DNA from: Pseudomonas sputi
GTDB lineage: Bacteria > Pseudomonadota > Gammaproteobacteria > Pseudomonadales > Pseudomonadaceae
Length of the DNA stretch: 64,000 nt
Reading direction: 5' to 3'
NCBI RefSeq assembly: GCF_021603585.1
Contig: NZ_BQHI01000008.1
Coordinates: 1 to 64,000, forward strand
Shown: positions 34,361 through 45,949 of the stretch, piece by piece
Numbering within the stretch: the stretch's first letter is position 1
How the letters are laid out: every line of letters starts with the position of its first letter
Translations under genes and position numbers: made by a program
Notes under the pieces: model-generated
The model's database searches: none
Told to the model about the DNA's origin: nothing
Seen by the model: the letters and a program-made list of their open reading frames with translations, nothing else

Positions 34361-34747
34361 ATGCGTCATCGTAAAAGTGGGCGTCACCTGAGCCGCACCA
34401 GCTCGCACCGCAAGGCCATGTTCCAAAACATGGCGGTGTCGCTGTTCGAGCACGAGCTGATCAAAACTACTCTGCCAAAAGCCAAAGAACTGCGCCGCGT
34501 TGCCGAGCCGCTGATCACTCTGGCCAAGACAGACAGCGTTGCTAACCGTCGTCTGGCTTTCGACCGTACTCGTTCGAAAGCTATCGTTGGTAAGCTCTTC
34601 AACGACCTGGGCAAGCGTTACGCTACCCGTGAGGGTGGCTACCTGCGCATCCTCAAGTGCGGTTTCCGCGCTGGCGACAACGCGCCTATGGCGTACGTCG
34701 AACTGGTTGATCGTGCTGTCGGCGGTGAAGCTGTATCCGCTGAGTAA
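34361..34747 (+). CDS. rplQ: 50S ribosomal protein L17
   Basis: 128 aa. Near the tunnel exit. [20 protein letters not shown] and [20 protein letters not shown] identify it. Last gene of the alpha operon, followed by a strong terminator at 34768. Confidence 0.97.
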   Translation: MRHRKSGRHLSRTSSHRKAMFQNMAVSLFEHELIKTTLPKAKELRRVAEPLITLAKTDSVANRRLAFDRTRSKAIVGKLFNDLGKRYATREGGYLRILKCGFRAGDNAPMAYVELVDRAVGGEAVSAE

Positions 34748-34767
34748 GACATCAGTCTGAAACAAGG

Positions 34768-34793
34768 AACCGGGCCTAGTGCCCGGTTTTTTG
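34768..34793 (+). terminator. rho-independent terminator of the alpha operon
   Basis: AACCGGGC and GCCCGGTT form an 8-bp stem with loop CTAGT, followed by TTTTTTG. It closes the ribosomal block. Confidence 0.9.
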
Positions 34794-34985
34794 TGCCTGT
34801 AAGAAATGCGCTGTTCGTACAAGTTTCTAACCTGTTTGGGTCTGCACTATATGCGGGGAGTTATCGTTAGTTTTTCTCTATTGATGACTATAAGTTAATG
34901 AATTTGTGGCTGTCATATTGATGATCGATACTCCCCAACAAGCCGATTAGCCGGCAGTTCAAGACCGATAGAGGAAGAAGATCGC
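34794..34985 (+). promoter_or_regulatory. katA upstream region
   Basis: AT-rich, non-coding. TTAG-N7-CTAT (34867-34881), continued less well by TATA at 34889, partly fits the four-box OxyR pattern ATAG-N7-CTAT-N7-ATAG-N7-CTAT. No convincing sigma-70 pair could be assigned by eye. GAGGAAGAAG just before the ATG is the ribosome-binding site. Confidence 0.3.
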
Positions 34986-36440
34986 ATGAGCCAGAACAAG
35001 ACGCTTACGACCGCCAGTGGCGCACCTGTCGCCGATAACCAGAACTCTCGCTCCGCTGGCCCTCGTGGCCCTTTGCTGCTCGATGACTTCCATTTGATCG
35101 AAAAGCTTGCTCACTTCAACCGGGAAAATATTCCTGAGCGCCGTGTACACGCCAAGGGTTCGGGTGCCTACGGGACTTTCACCGTGACCCGTGACATTAC
35201 GCAGTACACCAACGCCAAACTGTTTTCTGTTGTCGGCAAACAAACCCCGACCTTTCTGCGTTTTTCAACAGTGGGTGGCGAGCGTGGTTCGGCCGATACC
35301 GAACGCGATCCGCGTGGCTTTGCACTCAAGTTTTATACCGAAGAAGGCAACTGGGACATCGTTGGGAATAACACGCCAGTGTTCTTCATTCGCGATCCGC
35401 TGAAATTCCCTGACTTTATTCATACCCAGAAACGCCTGCCGCAAAGCAACCTGAAAAGTGCGCAGATGATGTGGGACTTCTGGTCGCATTCGCCTGAGGC
35501 GCTGCACCAGGTCACCATTCTGTTCTCCGATCGCGGCATTCCGGACGGCTATCGCCATATGCATGGTTTTGGCAGTCACACCTACAGCCTGATCAACGCA
35601 CAAGGTGAGCGTCATTGGGTGAAATGGCACTACAAGACCAAACAAGGCATCAAGAACCTCGCGCCGGCAGAGGCGGCGCGCCTGGCGGGCACAGATCCCG
35701 ATTACGCACAGCGTGATTTGTTCGAAGCGATCGAGCGCGGTGATTTCCCGAAATGGCGCGTTTGCATCCAGATCATGACTGAAGCCCAGGCTGCTGCGCA
35801 CTACGAGAACCCGTTCGACGTGACCAAGACCTGGTCGCAAAAGGAGTTTCCACTGATCGAAGTGGGTGAGCTGGAATTGAACCGTAATCCGCTCAACTAC
35901 TTTGCCGAGGTCGAGCAAGCGGCGTTCGGTCCAAGCAACATGGTGCCCGGTGTCGGTCTGTCACCAGATCGCATGCTGCAAGGTCGTGTGTTTGCTTACG
36001 CCGATGCCCACCGCTACCGCGTCGGCACCAACCACCAGCAACTGCCGGTGAATGCGCCGCGCAGCCCGGTGAACACCTATCAGCGCGACGGTTCGATGGC
36101 CTTTGGCAACAACGGTGGAGCTGCGCCGAACTACGAGCCAAACAGCTACGTAGAGTCGCCTAAGCAAGCGCCGCACTATGCCGAGCCTGCACTGGCCCTG
36201 AGCGGCGCGGCTGATCGCTACGATCACCGTGAAGACACCGACTACTACAGTCACGCCGGTGCGCTGTTCCGCTTGATGAGCGATGAGCAGAAAGCGTTGC
36301 TGGTCAGCAACATCGCCGGTGCGATGGCAAGTGTTTCGAGTGATGTCGTCGATCGTCAGCTGCAGCATTTCTACAAGGCCGATCCGGCGTACGGAGAAGC
36401 AATCGCCAAGCTGCTCAACGTACAGCTTAACGAAGTCTAA
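34986..36440 (+). CDS. katA: haem catalase (small-subunit, KatA type)
   Basis: 484 aa. Decomposes hydrogen peroxide to water and oxygen; probably cytoplasmic, with no signal peptide. Distal-side His55 (RRVHAKGSG) and Asn128 (GNNTPVFF), and the proximal haem ligand Tyr338 in [13 protein letters not shown]. Length fits the small clade III type with NADPH-binding capacity. The 238-base upstream region contains a partial OxyR-like half site (TTAG-N7-CTAT at 34867-34881). A terminator follows, then a ferritin gene, the same pairing as katA with the neighbouring ferritin gene in P. aeruginosa. Confidence 0.96.
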   Translation: MSQNKTLTTASGAPVADNQNSRSAGPRGPLLLDDFHLIEKLAHFNRENIPERRVHAKGSGAYGTFTVTRDITQYTNAKLFSVVGKQTPTFLRFSTVGGERGSADTERDPRGFALKFYTEEGNWDIVGNNTPVFFIRDPLKFPDFIHTQKRLPQSNLKSAQMMWDFWSHSPEALHQVTILFSDRGIPDGYRHMHGFGSHTYSLINAQGERHWVKWHYKTKQGIKNLAPAEAARLAGTDPDYAQRDLFEAIERGDFPKWRVCIQIMTEAQAAAHYENPFDVTKTWSQKEFPLIEVGELELNRNPLNYFAEVEQAAFGPSNMVPGVGLSPDRMLQGRVFAYADAHRYRVGTNHQQLPVNAPRSPVNTYQRDGSMAFGNNGGAAPNYEPNSYVESPKQAPHYAEPALALSGAADRYDHREDTDYYSHAGALFRLMSDEQKALLVSNIAGAMASVSSDVVDRQLQHFYKADPAYGEAIAKLLNVQLNEV

Positions 36441-36451
36441 ACGAGAAGCAG

Positions 36452-36476
36452 AACCGCCCTCATTAGGGCGGTTTTT
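36452..36476 (+). terminator. rho-independent terminator after katA
   Basis: AACCGCCCT, loop CATT, AGGGCGGTT, then TTTG. It separates katA from the ferritin gene. Confidence 0.88.
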
Positions 36477-36589
36477 GCGTTATTTAGGCTGCTTTTCTCA
36501 GAATTTCTTCGCTTTTATTGCGCGAAGTGAGTGACCTTCCAGTCAGGTTGGTTCAAACTACAGACTTTCAAGCAGGGAGATGTAGGGCG

Positions 36590-37057
36590 ATGCAAGGCCA
36601 CCCAGACGTTATCGATTACCTCAACACGTTGCTGACCGGCGAACTGGCCGCGCGTGACCAATATTTTGTTCACTCGCGGATGTATGAGGACTGGGGATTC
36701 ACCAAGCTCTACGAACGAATCAACCACGAGATGGAAGAAGAGGCCGGTCATGCCGATGCGCTGATGCGCCGGATTCTGATGCTCGAAGGCACTCCGCGCA
36801 TGCGCCCGGATGACCTGGACGTCGGCACCTCCGTGCCGGAAATGCTCGAAGCGGATCTGCGCCTCGAATACAAGGTGCGCGCCGCGCTGTGCAAGGGCAT
36901 CGAACTGTGCGAACAGCACGGCGACTATGTCAGCCGCGAGATCCTGCGGGTGCAGCTCAATGACACCGAAGAAGATCACACCTACTGGCTGGAAAAGCAG
37001 CTGGGCCTGATCAAGCTGATCGGTATCCAGAACTACCTGCAGTCCCACGCGTCCTGA
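36590..37057 (+). CDS. ftnA: ferritin of the bacterioferritin family lacking the haem-ligand methionine
   Basis: 155 aa. Iron-storage subunit forming 24-mers. Ferroxidase ligands are visible: Glu18, Tyr25, Glu51, His54 (EAGHAD), and later Glu and His in TEEDHTYW. Residue 52, the haem-binding Met of true bacterioferritins, is Ala here. The ATG at 36590 gives the usual [12 protein letters not shown] start after GGGCG; an upstream in-frame extension is rejected. It sits between katA and uvrA, like the P. aeruginosa gene once called bfrA and later ftnA. Storage without haem is therefore inferred. Confidence 0.88.
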   Translation: MQGHPDVIDYLNTLLTGELAARDQYFVHSRMYEDWGFTKLYERINHEMEEEAGHADALMRRILMLEGTPRMRPDDLDVGTSVPEMLEADLRLEYKVRAALCKGIELCEQHGDYVSREILRVQLNDTEEDHTYWLEKQLGLIKLIGIQNYLQSHAS

Positions 37058-37070
37058 TTGCAGCCGATAC

Positions 37071-37112
37071 AAAACAGCCCCTGTCACTGACGAAGTGACA
37101 GGGGCTTTTTCA
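37071..37112. terminator. bidirectional terminator between ftnA and uvrA
   Basis: A 13-bp stem (AGCCCCTGTCACT with AGTGACAGGGGCT, loop GACGA) flanked by AAAA on the left and TTTTT on the right, so it can end both the plus-strand ferritin and minus-strand uvrA transcripts. Confidence 0.9.
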
Positions 37113-37122
37113 TGCCTGGCAA

Positions 37123-39957
<2,835 letters not shown>

Positions 39958-40148
39958 AATGGCCTCGCTCGGCGGGCGTCGAAAACACAGGAGTATACGG
40001 CCAAATACTGGATGGATGCACACTATCAAGTGAAGGGTTTTTTGCCTTACATGAAGAGAGTTTCATCTGTACGCGTCAAAGCGTCGCGATATACCCCGTC
40101 TCTCGATGGGACTGGTAGAATCGCCGCCGGTTCACACGAGGTTTTTCC

Positions 40149-41546
40149 ATGCACGATCCCCACAGCGAACGCATGAGTGGCAGCGAGACCCGCGCGGCGA
40201 GCGGTCTGGCCCTGGTGTTCGCCTTCCGTATGCTTGGCATGTTCATGGTGTTGCCGGTACTGGCGACCTACGGCATGGATCTGGCGGGAGCGACCCCGGC
40301 CCTGATCGGGCTGGCGATCGGCGCTTACGGCCTGACCCAGGCGATTTTCCAGATTCCGTTCGGGATCATTTCCGACCGCATCGGCCGGCGTCCGGTGATT
40401 TACCTGGGGCTGATCGTCTTCGCCCTCGGCAGCGTGCTGGCGGCGCAGGCCGATTCGATCTGGGGCGTGATTGCCGGGCGGATCCTGCAGGGCGCCGGCG
40501 CTATTTCCGCGGCGGTCATGGCCTTGCTTTCCGACCTGACCCGCGAACAGCACCGCACCAAAGCCATGGCCATGATCGGCATGACCATCGGCCTGTCGTT
40601 CGCCGTGGCCATGGTGGTCGGCCCGCTGCTGACCCGTGCGTTCGGCTTGTCCGGCCTGTTTTTCGCCACCGGCGGCATGGCCCTGGTCGGGATCGTGATC
40701 GTGATGTTCATGGTGCCGAAATCCACCGGGCCGCTGAGCCACCGCGAGTCTGGCGTGGCACGCCAGGCGTTGATGCCGACGCTCAAGCACCCGGACCTGC
40801 TGCGGCTGGACCTGGGCATTTTTGTGTTACATGCGATGTTGATGTCGAGCTTCGTCGCACTGCCCCTGGCGCTGGTCGAAAAGGCCGGCCTGCCCAAAGA
40901 GCAGCACTGGTGGGTCTACCTCACCGCGCTGCTGATTTCTTTCTTCGCCATGATCCCCTTCATTATCTACGGCGAGAAAAAACGCAAAATGAAACGAGTT
41001 TTGCTCGGCGCCGTGATGACGCTGATGCTGACTGAGCTATTCTTCTGGCAGTTCGGCGACAGCCTGCGGGCTCTGGTGATCGGGACGGTGGTGTTCTTCA
41101 CCGCGTTCAATCTGCTGGAAGCATCGCTGCCGTCGCTGATCAGCAAGGTTTCACCGGCAGGTGGCAAGGGCACGGCCATGGGCGTGTACTCCACCAGTCA
41201 GTTCCTCGGCTCGGCACTCGGCGGGATTCTCGGCGGCTGGATGTTCCAGCATGGCGGTCTGTCGGTTGTGTTCCTTGGATGTGCCGGGCTGGCTGCACTT
41301 TGGCTGGCCTTTGCTGTTACCATGCGCGAACCTCCCTACGTGACGAGCCTGCGCCTGCCGCTATCGCCCGAAGCGATCCGCGAAGCGGGTCTGGTCGAGC
41401 GTCTCAAGGCCCTCGTAGGGGTAACTGATGCAGTGATAGTCGCTGATGAAGCGGCGATCTACATCAAACTGGACACCGAATTAATGGATCGCACCACTCT
41501 CGAGCGCCTGGTGAACAACCCGGCGCAGACTGCGTGCGAAGCCTAG
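40149..41546 (+). CDS. MFS transporter, YajR-like, with C-terminal YAM-type domain
   Basis: 465 aa. Proton-driven exporter of the major facilitator superfamily, substrate unknown. Twelve membrane spans (~18-390), motif A as GIISDRIGRRPVIY between TM2 and TM3. The cytoplasmic C-terminal ~70 residues (LVERLKALVGVTDAVIVADE and following) are hydrophilic with a ferredoxin-like pattern as in E. coli YajR's YAM domain (from memory). ATG 40149 has CACGAGG upstream. Located between divergent uvrA and ssb, 9 bases before ssb, so ssb may be cotranscribed with it. Confidence 0.88.
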   Translation: MHDPHSERMSGSETRAASGLALVFAFRMLGMFMVLPVLATYGMDLAGATPALIGLAIGAYGLTQAIFQIPFGIISDRIGRRPVIYLGLIVFALGSVLAAQADSIWGVIAGRILQGAGAISAAVMALLSDLTREQHRTKAMAMIGMTIGLSFAVAMVVGPLLTRAFGLSGLFFATGGMALVGIVIVMFMVPKSTGPLSHRESGVARQALMPTLKHPDLLRLDLGIFVLHAMLMSSFVALPLALVEKAGLPKEQHWWVYLTALLISFFAMIPFIIYGEKKRKMKRVLLGAVMTLMLTELFFWQFGDSLRALVIGTVVFFTAFNLLEASLPSLISKVSPAGGKGTAMGVYSTSQFLGSALGGILGGWMFQHGGLSVVFLGCAGLAALWLAFAVTMREPPYVTSLRLPLSPEAIREAGLVERLKALVGVTDAVIVADEAAIYIKLDTELMDRTTLERLVNNPAQTACEA

Positions 41547-41555
41547 GAGAACGTT

Positions 41556-42074
41556 ATGGCCCGTGGGGTTAACAAAGTCATTCTGGTCGGTACTTGCGGC
41601 CAGGATCCCGAAGTCCGCTACCTGCCCAACGGTAACGCCGTGACCAACCTGAGTCTGGCGACCAGCGAGCAATGGACCGACAAGCAGACCGGTCAGAAGG
41701 TCGAGAAGACCGAGTGGCACCGCGTATCGATGTTCGGCAAGGTTGCCGAGATTGCCGGCGAATACCTGCGCAAGGGTTCGCAGGTCTACATCGAAGGCAA
41801 GCTGCAGACCCGCGAGTGGGAAAAGGACGGTATCAAGCGTTACACCACCGAGATCGTGGTCGACATGCAAGGCACCATGCAACTGCTGGGCGGCCGTCCA
41901 CAACAGGGCGACCAGCAAGGCGGTGGCAACAATTATCAGCAGCAGGCGCCACGCCAGCAGGCTCCGCGCCCGCAGCAGTCGGCACCGCAGCAGCGTCCGG
42001 CCCCGGCTCCACAGCAGGCCGCACCGCAACCGGCTCCGGATTTCGACAGTTTCGATGACGACATTCCGTTCTGA
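41556..42074 (+). CDS. ssb: single-stranded DNA-binding protein
   Basis: 172 aa. Homotetramer that coats single-stranded DNA in replication and repair. N-terminal OB fold ([41 protein letters not shown]) to about residue 110, then a Gln/Pro/Ala-rich disordered linker (~115-158) and the acidic tip [11 protein letters not shown] that recruits partner proteins. Nine bases after the MFS gene; a bidirectional terminator follows. Confidence 0.97.
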   Translation: MARGVNKVILVGTCGQDPEVRYLPNGNAVTNLSLATSEQWTDKQTGQKVEKTEWHRVSMFGKVAEIAGEYLRKGSQVYIEGKLQTREWEKDGIKRYTTEIVVDMQGTMQLLGGRPQQGDQQGGGNNYQQQAPRQQAPRPQQSAPQQRPAPAPQQAAPQPAPDFDSFDDDIPF

Positions 42075-42098
42075 TTCGCTGTTGTATCCGCGCTAAAC

Positions 42099-42135
42099 AA
42101 AAAAGGCCCGTCGCTGAACACGACGGGCCTTTTTC
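42099..42135. terminator. bidirectional terminator between ssb and the yjf-like operon
   Basis: AAAAAGGCCCGTCG and CGACGGGCCTTTTT with loop CTGAACA: a stem with A-run on one side and T-run on the other, so it serves the plus-strand ssb and the minus-strand six-gene operon. Confidence 0.92.
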
Positions 42136-42150
42136 ATGTGTGCAGGTTTT

Positions 42151-43308
42151 TCAGTCAAGAATCAGATGCGGCAGAAACCGGCTCGAATCCTTGGTGATCA
42201 GGCTGTTGTCTTCGCGCACGCCAATCCCGGCCGCCTGATCGCCGATCACCCATGAGCCGATCAGCGTGTAGCTGTCGTCGAACTTCGGCAAAGGGGCAAA
42301 TTCCTGCAGGATGAAGGGCGCGTCGGTGTAGGGCCCATCCTCTTTGACAATCAGGCCCTCGGCGGTCTGCAGCTCGATGTTGGCGCCTTCCCGGGAGAAG
42401 TATGGCTTGCGTACCCAACCCTTGGGCACCGGGCTGTCCGGGTTCGGATCGAGGTGCGCGGCGAGCAGGTTCGGATGGCCTTTGTGCAGTTCCCAAAGCA
42501 ACGGCAGGGCGCCCTTGTTGGAGAGGATCGACTTCCACGCCGGTTCGAAAAACTGGGTGTCGCACTCAGCGATCGCCGCGCCGAACGGTTCGTGGAAGAT
42601 GAACTCCCAGGCGTGCAGCTTGAACAGGTGCGGGATCCAGCGATCCTCAAGATCCACGAAACGACCGTCAGCGCTCAGGCCGATGTCTTCGATGTCGATG
42701 TGCCGCGATTCGATGCCGACCTTCTCTGCGATCAGCCGCAGATAATCCGTGGTGCCCTTGTCTTCGACCGAGTCTTTCATCGAGGCGAAGTAAAACGGCC
42801 GCGTGAGTTTCAGTTCGGCGAAGGCCTCGTGCAGTCGGGTGTCGATGCTGTTGAACTGGTCGGCATGGCGCGGCAGCAGCCCGCGCTCGATGCACTGCTC
42901 CAGCCAGCCCCACTGGAACGCTGCCGCTTCGTAAAGACTGGTGGGCGTGTCGTAGTTGAGTTCGAGCAGCTTCGCCGGGCCGTTGCCGCTGTAGGAGAAG
43001 TCCATGCGCCCGTACAGATGCGGATGACCTTCCAGCCAGGACGTTCGGATCATGTCGTAGTACGCCGCCGGAATGCTCAGGCGATCCAGCAGTTCTTCGC
43101 TGTGCACGACGCGGTCGACCAGATCCATGCACATCTCGTGCAGCTCGGTGGTCGGGTCCTCCAGATCGGTTTCGATCTGCGCCAGCGTGAACTGGTAATA
43201 GGCGCGCTCGTCCCAGTACGGCTCGTCGTCGATGGTGTGAAACAGAAAGCCGAGGCTTTCGGCGGTCTGTTTCCAGTCATGGCGCTCGGCGCAATGGATT
43301 TTCTTCAT
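42151..43308 (-). CDS. yjfC: glutathionylspermidine synthase-like ATP-grasp protein (YjfC/YgiC type)
   Basis: 385 aa. Resembles the synthetase domain of glutathionylspermidine synthase without its amidase domain, as in E. coli YjfC and YgiC (~386 aa). Visible motifs: GRMDFSYSGNGPAKLLELNYD near 111-131, EFIFHEPFG near 243, KGALPLLWELHKGHPNLLAA, and PYFSREGANIEL near 325. The true substrate is unknown; peptide-amine ligation is the family inference. The start at 43308 (MKKIHCAERHDW) is chosen over 11 extra codons that overlap the upstream gene. The upstream DUF1190 gene ends 2 bases before. Last gene of the six-gene operon. Confidence 0.9.
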   Translation of the reverse strand: MKKIHCAERHDWKQTAESLGFLFHTIDDEPYWDERAYYQFTLAQIETDLEDPTTELHEMCMDLVDRVVHSEELLDRLSIPAAYYDMIRTSWLEGHPHLYGRMDFSYSGNGPAKLLELNYDTPTSLYEAAAFQWGWLEQCIERGLLPRHADQFNSIDTRLHEAFAELKLTRPFYFASMKDSVEDKGTTDYLRLIAEKVGIESRHIDIEDIGLSADGRFVDLEDRWIPHLFKLHAWEFIFHEPFGAAIAECDTQFFEPAWKSILSNKGALPLLWELHKGHPNLLAAHLDPNPDSPVPKGWVRKPYFSREGANIELQTAEGLIVKEDGPYTDAPFILQEFAPLPKFDDSYTLIGSWVIGDQAAGIGVREDNSLITKDSSRFLPHLILD

Positions 43309-43310
43309 GG

Positions 43311-44003
43311 TCAGCTGCTCGAACGGCCCCAGCCGCCCCAACCGCTGCGCGCGCTGGACTGGCTGCCGAAGCCGCCACGGGAGGTGGACGAAGCGACGTT
43401 GACCGGTTTGCGGTAATCGCTGTCGTAGTCCCGCTGGCTGCGGCTCGGCGCCGATTCGATGCGACGGTTCAGCGTTGAGGTGTCGTAGGTCTGGCGGGTA
43501 TTGCGCTCACGATAAACCGGCCGCGAGTCGCTTGTGCGGTTGTTGCTCATGGCATTGCCGATCAGCCATCCGGTGAGCCAGCCATTGCCGGCACCGCCTG
43601 ATGAGTGCGAAGTGCTCGTCTGATTGCTCTGTACGGCCGCAGCGTCGCCAGCGGGCATCTGGGCATTGGCGATTGCATCGAGGTTTTGCGCCGGCTCACC
43701 GTCCTGCGGCACCTTGAAACCACCGAGCTTGGGCACGAAACGGCCGGCGGAATTTTTCTGACACCAGTCGGCGGCAAAGTCCGCGTCGCAGGCCGCCTTG
43801 TCGTCGTAGGCCGGGGAGATCCGTCGGTGCTCGGCCAGGGCGGCGACGTAGGCGTTCGAGCAGACATCCGGCGCCACTTCGGCATCGACGCATTGCTCAA
43901 CACTCTGGAAGTTGCGTTGCTGCTCTTGGGCGGCTGCTTCACCGGAAATCGCCAGGGCTACCGAAGCGGCCAGCGACAGTTGAACGTACTTGCTTCGTTT
44001 CAT
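43311..44003 (-). CDS. yjfM: exported DUF1190 protein (YjfM/YgiB type)
   Basis: 230 aa. N-terminal signal peptide (KRSKYVQLSLAASVALAIS, cleavage probably after EAAA), so exported to the periplasm or outer envelope. Cysteines occur in pairs (EQCVDAEVAPDVC, AACDADFAADWC), as in YgiB. The C-terminal half is low-complexity, rich in Ser, Gly, Arg. Function unknown; it always accompanies the YgiC/YjfC enzyme in the cases I know. I use ATG 44003; 13 upstream codons are rejected as they precede the signal peptide. It overlaps neither neighbour. Confidence 0.85.
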   Translation of the reverse strand: MKRSKYVQLSLAASVALAISGEAAAQEQQRNFQSVEQCVDAEVAPDVCSNAYVAALAEHRRISPAYDDKAACDADFAADWCQKNSAGRFVPKLGGFKVPQDGEPAQNLDAIANAQMPAGDAAAVQSNQTSTSHSSGGAGNGWLTGWLIGNAMSNNRTSDSRPVYRERNTRQTYDTSTLNRRIESAPSRSQRDYDSDYRKPVNVASSTSRGGFGSQSSARSGWGGWGRSSS

Positions 44004-44020
44004 CTCAGGCTTCCTGCCGA

Positions 44021-44446
44021 TCAGTAGGACGGGGTCATGCACGCGGCGTTGAGCATGCCGACGCTGATCGCCACCGCCGCCACATAAATGCCCGCAGCGA
44101 TTTCACCGTTGGCGATGCGCTGGGACGTGCCCTTGAGCACCAGCCCGGTCGCCAGGAACGCCAGCAATTGCACCGCGGCCGCGATCACCGCCCAGAGGAC
44201 GAAGTCGAGGACGTTGATCGAATGGGCGATCACGTTGCTCGCCGGAATCGCGAAGCCGATGATTGCGCCGGCCAGGGCAATGGCGGCGGCGACGTTGCCG
44301 GAACGGATCAGCTCGAATTCCTTGTGCGGTGTGATGCGGGTGTAGACGAATTGAAACAGCATGAACAGCAGCACGGCGCCGATCAGGTACGCGACGAAAC
44401 CGACCAGCGCGGCTTTGTTCAGGGAAATGGACAACGCTTCCAGCAT
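44021..44446 (-). CDS. yjfL: DUF350 four-helix membrane protein (YjfL type)
   Basis: 141 aa. Four hydrophobic segments (about 14-36, 51-73, 80-103, 115-137) in an inner-membrane protein. The motif SGNVAAAIALAGAIIGFAIP is typical for DUF350/YjfL. Function unknown. It is 14 bases downstream of the DUF2491 gene and 17 upstream of the DUF1190 gene, in the E. coli yjfIJKLMC order. Confidence 0.87.
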   Translation of the reverse strand: MLEALSISLNKAALVGFVAYLIGAVLLFMLFQFVYTRITPHKEFELIRSGNVAAAIALAGAIIGFAIPASNVIAHSINVLDFVLWAVIAAAVQLLAFLATGLVLKGTSQRIANGEIAAGIYVAAVAISVGMLNAACMTPSY

Positions 44447-44459
44447 GGAAAACTTCCTT

Positions 44460-45110
44460 TTAAATGGTGCTCAAATCGGTGGTGTACAGCGAGATGCCCA
44501 GCGAGGTGCTCAGGCTGACGGTGCCTTCTTCATCCTGCTCGACGGAGAACAGCAAGAGTTCGCGGCGATCGGTCAGGCCGGTGTCCCGGGCGTAGAGCAT
44601 CGAGTGATGGTTGATGGTGTAGGACTCGTCCGGGTTGATCACCTGTTCGGTGAGCGGCACCAGTTCGGTCTGGCCGCGTTCGGTGCCCCATTCTCGGGTG
44701 TACTCGACACCTTCATGGCGATAGGTCGGCAGGCCGATCAGGCTGTTCGGCCCGGCCAGGCGCTGCAGTTCGGCGTCACTGTTGACCGTCACATAGCTGA
44801 CGTAGTTGAACAGCGTCACCGATTCGATCTGGTCGTCGCCGGTGACATGGATCTGTACCCAGAATTCTTCATCGTTCAGGTAGTAGCGATGCAGTTTGTT
44901 CGACTGACCGAGGTCGATCCAGCCCGCGCTCCAGATGGCCTGGGCGTCGGGAACCCGCACTGAAGTGCTGCCGTCGAGCAACAGGCCGAGGGTCGTGTCG
45001 AAGCGGATCGCCTTGCCCTGCGCCAGTCCGAGGGGGCCGCCGGCAGACCCTGACGCCGGCGCTGCCGACTGCCAGTTGCTGGTGCCGAGCAAATCTTTGA
45101 ACCATCCCAT
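44460..45110 (-). CDS. yjfK: DUF2491 family protein (YjfK type)
   Basis: 216 aa, soluble, acidic, no signal peptide. Begins MGWFKDLLG and contains FWVQIHVTGDDQIESVTLFNYV and REWGTERGQTELVPLTE. Length and position fit YjfK. Function unknown. It is the first gene after the terminator that follows the PspA-like gene, so it could be expressed by read-through or from a promoter in the 123-base gap at 45111-45233 that I cannot define. Confidence 0.82.
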   Translation of the reverse strand: MGWFKDLLGTSNWQSAAPASGSAGGPLGLAQGKAIRFDTTLGLLLDGSTSVRVPDAQAIWSAGWIDLGQSNKLHRYYLNDEEFWVQIHVTGDDQIESVTLFNYVSYVTVNSDAELQRLAGPNSLIGLPTYRHEGVEYTREWGTERGQTELVPLTEQVINPDESYTINHHSMLYARDTGLTDRRELLLFSVEQDEEGTVSLSTSLGISLYTTDLSTI

Positions 45111-45190
45111 GGGTACATTCCTTGAAGCGGGTGGAGGTATTCGTTGGCAAAACGCCGCTAGTGTACCGGGCGCGCGGCGAACGAGCAGGC

Positions 45191-45221
45191 AAAAAAGAAG
45201 GGCACCCGGTGCCCTTCTTTA
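45191..45221 (-). terminator. terminator between the PspA-like gene and the DUF2491 gene
   Basis: On the minus strand AAAGAAGGGCAC and GTGCCCTTCTTT form a 12-bp stem with loop CGG, followed by TTTGCC (the plus strand shows an A-run at 45191-45196). It divides the six-gene set into a promoter-proximal pair and a distal quartet. Confidence 0.82.
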
Positions 45222-45233
45222 CTCCCGCCGCCG

Positions 45234-45932
45234 TTACGGAGCGGACTTCTGCTTCAGACGCTCGAGGATGGCGTTGGCGCTGCCTTCGTTCGGCGTGATG
45301 CCGGCTTCGCGCAGCTTGCGATCCAGGTCGTTGCCGGTCGAAGCATCGGCCAGTTCGTCGGCAGCACTCAGCTCGGCCGCGCGTTGCTGCTGTTTGGCTT
45401 GCAGACGGTTCAGGGTACCGACGGCAGTTTCCAGCTTGCCGTTGGCGCCGCCGCTGGCGATCGAGGCGCTGACCTGAGCCTTCTGCACGCTTTCACGGGC
45501 CTTGGCCATGTCCACTTGCTGGCGAAGGCTCTTGATCCGCGCTTCGGCCTTGTTGATGTCCTTGCGCATGTTGTCGGCGTAGGTGCCGAACTCGTCGCTC
45601 TGCTTTTTCTCGACGTCGAGGTCGTTGGTCAGGGTCGAGATCGCTTCAGCCACTTCCAGCGCCAGGTCTTCACGGCCGGCGTTCAGGGCGGAAACGGCCT
45701 TGGCTTCCAGGTCCTTGATCTTGGCTTCGTACTCGCTCACGCGGTCGGCGGAGAGTTTGTGCTTGGCCATGATGGTGACCAGTTCGCGACGGGCGTTGGA
45801 CAGCGCGCTGTCGGCGTCACGGATTTCCTGATCGAGGATGCGCAGGGCCTGCTGGTCGGCGATCGCTTCGCCGACTTCGTTGGCGCCGCCGCGCAGCGCG
45901 GTGAACAACTTGCTCCAGATGGACTGAGTCAT
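45234..45932 (-). CDS. yjfJ: PspA/IM30 family protein (YjfJ type)
   Basis: 232 aa, almost wholly helical. Begins MTQSIWSKLFTALRGGANEVGEAI, then long heptad-rich coiled coils (~25-190) with DSALSNARRELVTIMAKHK and KDINKAEARIKSLRQQVDMAK. This is the membrane-remodelling ESCRT-III-like PspA/IM30 fold, but the genomic partners are not pspBC/pspF, so it is the YjfJ subgroup. It probably binds stressed inner membrane (inference). It follows yjfI by 17 bases; a terminator lies after it. Confidence 0.9.
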   Translation of the reverse strand: MTQSIWSKLFTALRGGANEVGEAIADQQALRILDQEIRDADSALSNARRELVTIMAKHKLSADRVSEYEAKIKDLEAKAVSALNAGREDLALEVAEAISTLTNDLDVEKKQSDEFGTYADNMRKDINKAEARIKSLRQQVDMAKARESVQKAQVSASIASGGANGKLETAVGTLNRLQAKQQQRAAELSAADELADASTGNDLDRKLREAGITPNEGSANAILERLKQKSAP

Positions 45933-45949
45933 TGGATATTCCCTGTTGA

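Noticed and set aside
39958-40148. LexA box between uvrA and the MFS gene
   Set aside because: Looked for CTGT-N8-ACAG and near variants; only CTGT or CAG fragments at wrong spacing were seen.
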